A stretch of 64,000 bases of DNA from Lachnospiraceae bacterium (GTDB taxonomy: Bacteria; Bacillota; Clostridia; Lachnospirales; Lachnospiraceae), in assembly GCA_022845955.1 (NCBI GenBank), contig AP025576.1, positions 620,001 to 684,000 on the forward strand, given 5' to 3'. The translations under genes were made by a program, and so were the position numbers. Of the stretch, positions 59,343-64,000 are shown piece after piece (position 1 is the stretch's first letter; the number at the start of each line of letters is the position of its first letter). The notes under the pieces are model-generated. The model worked only from the letters and a program-made list of their open reading frames with translations. It did no database searches and was not told where the DNA came from.

Positions 59343-60461
59343 GTGAAGGAACCCATAAGAGTGCTTCAGGTTCTGGGAGGGACCAGTCTGGGCGGTGCGG
59401 AAAGCCGGGTAATGGACAGCTACCGCCATATGGACCGGGACAGGATACAATTCGATTTTTGTGTCCATAGTGAAGAAACCGGTTTTTTTGATGAAGAAAT
59501 CGAACGGCTGGGGGGGCATGTGTATCGGGTCCCCCGGTTTCGCGTGACGAACTGGCATGCCTACAGAAAGGCATGGAAGGCTTTTTTTGCGGAACATCCG
59601 GGATACCGGGCGGTACACGGACATATGACCAGTACGGCGTCGATCTATCTTCCCATTGCCAAAAAATCCGGCGTGCCGCTTACCATTGCCCATGCGAGGA
59701 GTGCCGGAGTGGATCCGGGTTTGAAAGGAATGCTAACCCGTATCCTTCGCCGGAATCTGGGTAAAAAAGCGGATCTCTGCCTGACCTGCTCTTACCTGGC
59801 GGGAGAAGCGGTTTTTGGGAAAAAGATGGCCCGGGCGGGCCTTGTGCAAACGGTACCCAACGCCATAGACGCCTCTGCTTTTGCTTATAATAAAGAGATA
59901 CGGGAAAGTATGCGGCATCAGCTGCGCATTCCCCCGGATGCATTGGTAATCGGTCATGTGGGGCGTTTCGGACACATGAAAAACCATGATTTCCTTCTGG
60001 ATGTATTTGAGAGGGTGAATAAAGAACTGCCCGGATCCCGGCTGCTGTTGGTGGGGGAGGGCAGCCTGCTTCCCGCAGTGAAAGAGAAAGCGGCCTCTCT
60101 GGGGCTTTTGGATAATGTGATTTTTACGGGAAACCAGGCAAAGGTAAGCGATTACTATCAGGCAATGGATTTCTTCGTATTCCCTTCTATTTTTGAAGGG
60201 CTGCCGGGTACCGTAATCGAAGCCCAGGCCAGCGGCCTTAGGTGTCTCATATCGGACAGCGTGACGCCGGAGGTGCTGATTACCGGGCTGGCGCAGGCAA
60301 TGCCTCTTTCCCTGGGAGCAGACCGTTGGGCGGCGAATATACTGGAACGGAAGGGGTATTCCAGGGAACAGATGGAACAGGCCGTCAAGGATGCAGGATT
60401 CGATGTATCGGATCAGGTGAAGATGTTGGAAACAATTTATCTGCAGGAGAAAATCCTATGA
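59343..60461 (+). CDS. Glycosyltransferase family 4 (EpsF-like)
   Basis: A 372-residue GT4 enzyme: IRVLQVLGGTSLGGAESRVM, FDEEIERLGGHVYRVPRF, VHGHMTSTASIYLPIAKKSG, IAHARSAGVD, donor-domain HVGRFGHMKNHDFLLDVFER and FVFPSIFEGLPGTVIEAQAS. It resembles EpsF/CapM-type capsule transferases that add a hexose or HexNAc to the lipid-linked chain. GGAGG precedes the GTG start. Its stop overlaps the next GT4 gene (ATGA), so the two are coupled. Confidence 0.88.
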   Translation: MKEPIRVLQVLGGTSLGGAESRVMDSYRHMDRDRIQFDFCVHSEETGFFDEEIERLGGHVYRVPRFRVTNWHAYRKAWKAFFAEHPGYRAVHGHMTSTASIYLPIAKKSGVPLTIAHARSAGVDPGLKGMLTRILRRNLGKKADLCLTCSYLAGEAVFGKKMARAGLVQTVPNAIDASAFAYNKEIRESMRHQLRIPPDALVIGHVGRFGHMKNHDFLLDVFERVNKELPGSRLLLVGEGSLLPAVKEKAASLGLLDNVIFTGNQAKVSDYYQAMDFFVFPSIFEGLPGTVIEAQASGLRCLISDSVTPEVLITGLAQAMPLSLGADRWAANILERKGYSREQMEQAVKDAGFDVSDQVKMLETIYLQEKIL

Positions 60462-61624
60462 AGAAAAAAATAATGCTCTTGGTACCTATGCTGCATCAGG
60501 GCGGCTTTGAGAGGGTCTGTGTGGCTACCGCACGGCTGCTGGAGCCTTTTTACGAGATCTATATCGTGATTTTCAGTTCCAGGGATATTGCTTATGATAT
60601 CAGGGGGCTCCGGGTGATTGATCTGCATATGGGGGCGGCGGACGGAAAGCTTGCGAAAATCCGTAATGTATTCCGGAGGAGCCGCAAAGTCAGGAGACTG
60701 AAAAAAGAGCTTGGCATTGATATTGCATACAGCTTCGGACCCACGGCCAATCTGGTGAATGTGTTTTCCCGTTCCGCGGGAAAGACCTGGTGCGGGGTAC
60801 GCAGCTATATGGACATGGGAAATCCGCGGCTGCTGAAGCTGTTCTGTGCCAGATCGGATAAAATCATCAGCTGCTCCCGGGTTATTGAAGCGGAAATCCG
60901 GGAGAAATTTCAGTGCGCCAAAACGGTTACCCTCTATAATCCCTTTGACATCAGGGAAGAACAGGAAAAGGCGGATATGGAAGAAGACCGTATGCCCTTC
61001 CGGGACTGCGGCAGTGTGATTGTATCCATGGGACGGCAGGATGATGTGAAGGGCTTCTGGCATCTGCTGAAAAGTTTTTCCCTGGTTCATAAAGAACGGC
61101 CGGAGTCCAGGCTGCTCATTGTGGGTGAGGGAGATTTCCAGGAATACTGGAAGCTGGCGGAGGATTTAAAAATTTCGGATGCGGTGAGCTTTCCGGGAAT
61201 GAAAAAAAATCCCTTTCCCTGGATGAAGCTGGGGAGCATTTACGTAATGACTTCTTTAAATGAAGGATTTCCCAATGTCCTTGTGGAAGCTATGGCTTTG
61301 GGAAAACCGGTAATTTCTACGAATTGTATGACCGGCCCGGCCGAAATCCTTATGGAAGATTTCCGGGCTTATGTGGGGAAAGAGGAATATACGGATGGGG
61401 ACTACGGCATTCTGATTCCCAATCTGGAAACGGAAAAAAATCTGGATGCTTCGGTTATCACGCCGGAGGAAGAACGTCTGGCGCAGCAGATGCTGCGGCT
61501 GCTGAATAATCCTCAGCTGTATGAGAAATACCGGAAAGCGGCGCTTAAGAGGGCGGCCGGTTTTTCCAATGAGGCTTATACGGAGAGGATGCGTGAAATG
61601 GCGGAGGAGAGCTGCGGTGATTAG
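60458..61624 (+). CDS. Glycosyltransferase family 4
   Basis: A 388-residue GT4 enzyme starting MKKKIMLLVPMLHQGGFERV, with SFGPTANLVNVFSRSAGKTW, SMGRQDDVKGFWHLLKSFSL, LLIVGEGDFQEYWKLAEDLK and SLNEGFPNVLVEAMALGKPV. The acceptor domain is compact and the EX7E donor region complete. ATG 60458 overlaps the stop of the preceding GT4. It is probably the last sugar-adding step of glycan 2 in this operon; the linkage is unknown. Confidence 0.88.
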   Translation: MKKKIMLLVPMLHQGGFERVCVATARLLEPFYEIYIVIFSSRDIAYDIRGLRVIDLHMGAADGKLAKIRNVFRRSRKVRRLKKELGIDIAYSFGPTANLVNVFSRSAGKTWCGVRSYMDMGNPRLLKLFCARSDKIISCSRVIEAEIREKFQCAKTVTLYNPFDIREEQEKADMEEDRMPFRDCGSVIVSMGRQDDVKGFWHLLKSFSLVHKERPESRLLIVGEGDFQEYWKLAEDLKISDAVSFPGMKKNPFPWMKLGSIYVMTSLNEGFPNVLVEAMALGKPVISTNCMTGPAEILMEDFRAYVGKEEYTDGDYGILIPNLETEKNLDASVITPEEERLAQQMLRLLNNPQLYEKYRKAALKRAAGFSNEAYTERMREMAEESCGD

Positions 61625-62051
61625 AGAGGCGAGAGAGACGGACTTACAGGAGCTTCTGGAGCTGTATCTGTTCCTTCACGAGAAGGCGCTGCCGGATGAC
61701 AGGGAACCTTTGGAGTCAGCCTGGAAGCTGATTATGGAAGATCCCAGCCACCATATTATTGTGGCGGAAGAAGAGGGAAGGCTCGCCGCTTCCTGCGTCT
61801 GTGTGATAGTGCCTAATTTAACGAGGCAGGGAAGGCCTTATGCACTGATAGAAAATGTGGTTACCCACTGCAGTTACCGGAAGAGAGGGCTGGCCTCCGC
61901 CTGTCTTGCCTATGCAAAAGACCTGGCGGAAGCTGCCGGCTGTTATAAAATGATGCTTCTTACGGGGGCAAAGGATGGGGAGACCCTCCGTTTTTATGAA
62001 AATGCCGGATACAACAGTGCTGACAAGACCGCTTTTATTCAGTGGCTGTAG
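61617..62051 (+). CDS. GNAT family acetyltransferase
   Basis: A 144-residue GNAT protein: IREARETDLQELLELYLFLH, HHIIVAEEEGRLAASCVCVI, then the acetyl-CoA loop VVTHCSYRKRGLASACLAYA and TGAKDGETLRFYENAGYN. GTG 61617 is chosen because GGAGGAGAG precedes it; it overlaps the GT4 gene by 8 nt. It could acetylate an amino sugar of the cluster (a second candidate for the PseH or PglD step) or be unrelated. Its generic sequence gives no substrate. Confidence 0.75.
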   Translation: MIREARETDLQELLELYLFLHEKALPDDREPLESAWKLIMEDPSHHIIVAEEEGRLAASCVCVIVPNLTRQGRPYALIENVVTHCSYRKRGLASACLAYAKDLAEAAGCYKMMLLTGAKDGETLRFYENAGYNSADKTAFIQWL

Positions 62052-62188
62052 AGATGTCTGCTCCTATAATCTTTTACATTAGGAGATCCGGAATAATCCC
62101 CGGCGTTTGATGGTATTTTGTCAGCTCTTTGCTTCCGAACATATGGGAGCCAATTCTTAATTTAGCTTCATCTTCGTTTCTTTCCCTT

Positions 62189-63919
62189 TTATAGTTTCAA
62201 TCCCCGGTACCGGTTAAAGCAGGAAAAGATCTCCTGTCTCCTGGGAACAGCCAGATCCGTGGGAAGGTAAGAGGAATCAGACAGGGCTTCAAGCCCTTTT
62301 TTCTCTATAAGAGAAAGCAGGGAATCCACGAGAACCTTCATGCTTGTCTGCCCGTTGAACAGGCTTTTTTCTGCAAGGGCCAGCATGAAAGAAAGGGCGG
62401 CGGTCTGTTCGGTATCGGCCAGCTGTTCCAGATACCGCAGGTCAATTGTCTCGTGCCCCAGCTGGATTGTCTCCCTGCCATGCGCCTTATGTTTAAGGCG
62501 ATCGTCCCTTCGGAGGGCCGGATTATAGCCGGGAGCACGGCGGAAGGAGGGCAGTGCCGGATCCGGAAGAATCTGGGGCATCCCGGCTTCGGGATTTTCC
62601 GGATTCCTGTCCGCATAAAGCGCCGCTTCTTTTTTGGCAAAGGCGGTTATATCCCTGGGTACATAGCGATCCATCTGAAGGATGGCATCAGCTATATGAA
62701 AATAGGAGCCGGAGCTTCCGGCAACAATAACGGAGGAGATGCCGCAGGTTTCGTAAAGAAAACGGGCCCGTTCAATAAACGGGGTAATTGGTTCTTCCTC
62801 CCGGCATACCACCCGCTGCATCAGCTCGTCCCGGATCATGAAGTTGGTGGCACAGGTATCTTCATCAATGAGGAAAAGAGAAGTCCCGCTTTCTATTCCC
62901 TCGATGACATTTGCGGCCTGGGAGGTGCTTCCACTGGCATCCTCCGTATAAAAGGCCTTGGTATCTTTGGCATTGGGCAGATTGTTGATAAACATGGAAA
63001 TATCTGTTTTCTTAATACTTCTTCCATCTTCAGCGCGGATTTTGAGCGCGCTGTCGTCGGTAATGACATATTCCCTGCCGTCTCCTGCAATATGATTATA
63101 AACGCCCAGCTCCAGCGCCTCAAGCAAGGTGGATTTGCCGTGGTAACCGCCTCCTACAATGAGGGTAATCCCCTTTTTGATACCCATCCCCGTGAGGGGA
63201 CCGTGATGAGGGAGTGTAAGTGTGATCTCCATGGAGGCGGGGGAAGTGAAAGGGATCCCGTCTTTCATAGGCTTGTCCGATACGCCGGATTGTCTGGGCA
63301 GGATGGCTCCGTTTGCCACAAAGGCACACAAATCCAGATCGGAAAGCTGGGTACGGATATAATGCTGATCCTCAGCCAGATGGATGACCTCCTGCACCCT
63401 GGCGGGGGATAGTTTTTTATAAAAACAGACCGTCTGCACACACGCAGGCAGGAAATCAAAAAGAATCCGCTCCAGCTGAGAGGCATTGATGGTTCTTCCG
63501 TTTGCGGGAAAACCCGCGGCAAGCCGGATGTGAAGACCTCCGTTTTCCGGGTGGATTGTTACCGCCGAACGTTCCAGAATTTCCTGGCCGCACCTGCTGA
63601 CGCTGATGAGCCCGCTTTTACCGGAACCCTTGGCTTTAAAGGTATATTTTTCGATTTCCTGGTAGAAAAGGCGGTTCAGGTAGTCCTGCAGAGCCACCCG
63701 TTTATATCTGGTATCAAAGAGAGAGGCCGGAAAACCTGCTGTCTTTCCGGCTACAAGGATGCTCAGACGGGAAGGGGAAGCAAAGGGATCCCCCTGTACA
63801 TGGTCGATGGACAGGGTATAGGTTCCAAAGGTATAGCTGCCCTTGAGATCCTTATAAGCGGGGTAGCTTTTATGATCGATGGCACGGAGTGCACGGCGGA
63901 GCTCTTCTGCATTTTTCAT
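62189..63919 (-). CDS. Predicted ABC-class ATPase (ABC_ATPase family)
   Basis: A 576-residue soluble protein of the 'predicted ATPase of the ABC class' family (COG3044 type). The middle carries a Walker A-like VGGGYHGKSTLLEALELGVY (near 255-275), YVITDDSALKIRAEDGRS, signature-like SGSTSQAANVIEGIESG and Walker B-like LFLIDEDTCATNFM, then SSVIVAGSSGSYFHIADAIL. No membrane segment is present. It is encoded on the opposite strand from the glycan operon and is probably unrelated to it, marking the end of the accessory region. AGAAAGGAT precedes ATG 63919. Function of the family is not established. Confidence 0.87.
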   Translation of the reverse strand: MKNAEELRRALRAIDHKSYPAYKDLKGSYTFGTYTLSIDHVQGDPFASPSRLSILVAGKTAGFPASLFDTRYKRVALQDYLNRLFYQEIEKYTFKAKGSGKSGLISVSRCGQEILERSAVTIHPENGGLHIRLAAGFPANGRTINASQLERILFDFLPACVQTVCFYKKLSPARVQEVIHLAEDQHYIRTQLSDLDLCAFVANGAILPRQSGVSDKPMKDGIPFTSPASMEITLTLPHHGPLTGMGIKKGITLIVGGGYHGKSTLLEALELGVYNHIAGDGREYVITDDSALKIRAEDGRSIKKTDISMFINNLPNAKDTKAFYTEDASGSTSQAANVIEGIESGTSLFLIDEDTCATNFMIRDELMQRVVCREEEPITPFIERARFLYETCGISSVIVAGSSGSYFHIADAILQMDRYVPRDITAFAKKEAALYADRNPENPEAGMPQILPDPALPSFRRAPGYNPALRRDDRLKHKAHGRETIQLGHETIDLRYLEQLADTEQTAALSFMLALAEKSLFNGQTSMKVLVDSLLSLIEKKGLEALSDSSYLPTDLAVPRRQEIFSCFNRYRGLKL

Positions 63920-64000
63920 GGTATATAGATCCTTTCTTCTAAAAATCTGTTATTCAAACTTCGCAGGTGCCAAATGACCGTCCGCCCGCTGCCAGAGCGG

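Overview
The window looks like chromosomal DNA of a Gram-positive, spore-forming Clostridia, most probably a member of the Lachnospiraceae (Clostridium cluster XIVa). Supporting signs are strong AGGAGG-type ribosome sites, moderate GC, a Spo0A-type DNA-binding domain, a Hol_Tox-like type I toxin, and DUF6311, DUF6020, EpsG and GtrII membrane families that are common in that group. Nearly the whole window is one accessory surface-glycan region. I see no tRNA, rRNA, CRISPR array, transposase or phage gene.

Region 1 (1-11050, all plus strand) is an exopolysaccharide or capsule operon. It holds the end of GDP-L-fucose synthase, an orphan winged-helix fragment, GDP-mannose pyrophosphorylase, a stand-alone Spo0A effector domain, a GtrB-like polyprenyl-phosphate glycosyltransferase, a WbaP-type initiating phosphoglycosyltransferase, a Wzz-like chain-length protein with a kinase-like but P-loop-free tail, the EpsG polymerase and several GT2/GT4 enzymes. 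Region 2 (11051-11983) is a noncoding island. It carries a 29-residue Hol_Tox-like toxin on the minus strand, its probable antisense RNA, and a second small-RNA candidate with a consensus promoter.

Region 3 (11984-22183, plus) holds a GT4-GT2 fusion, an AlbA_2/HATPase regulator, pseB and pseC, a GT39-like membrane enzyme, a GT2 and an ATP-grasp ligase. A MATE transporter follows, behind a leader with two related terminator hairpins. Region 4 (23915-28171, minus) is pseG-pseF-PLP decarboxylase-pseI, which completes most of a CMP-pseudaminic acid pathway. Region 5 (28411-45978, plus) is dominated by large multi-pass GT-C-like proteins. It also has a GT52 sialyltransferase-like enzyme (candidate pseudaminic acid transferase), a PglK-like ABC flippase, an O-acyltransferase, WecE, a PseH-like GNAT and a second GtrB-like enzyme.

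Region 6 (46076-62051, plus) is a second assembly line: a Wzy/O-antigen ligase-like protein, then a Pgl-type set (PglF, PglE, PglC, PglA). An ATP-grasp ligase stands where an acetyltransferase would be expected. UDP-HexNAc dehydrogenase and epimerase, a formyltransferase-like protein with a deacetylase, two GT4 enzymes and a GNAT follow. The window ends with an unrelated ABC-class ATPase on the minus strand.

Two initiating phosphoglycosyltransferases and two polymerase candidates imply two separate glycans. About a dozen members of a short palindromic repeat (GTAAC(T/C)GT... to ...AC(A/G)GTTAC) sit between genes throughout the region, plus one 132-bp composite form and one unrelated 238-bp long inverted repeat. 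All functional statements are read from sequence by eye; no database search was run.
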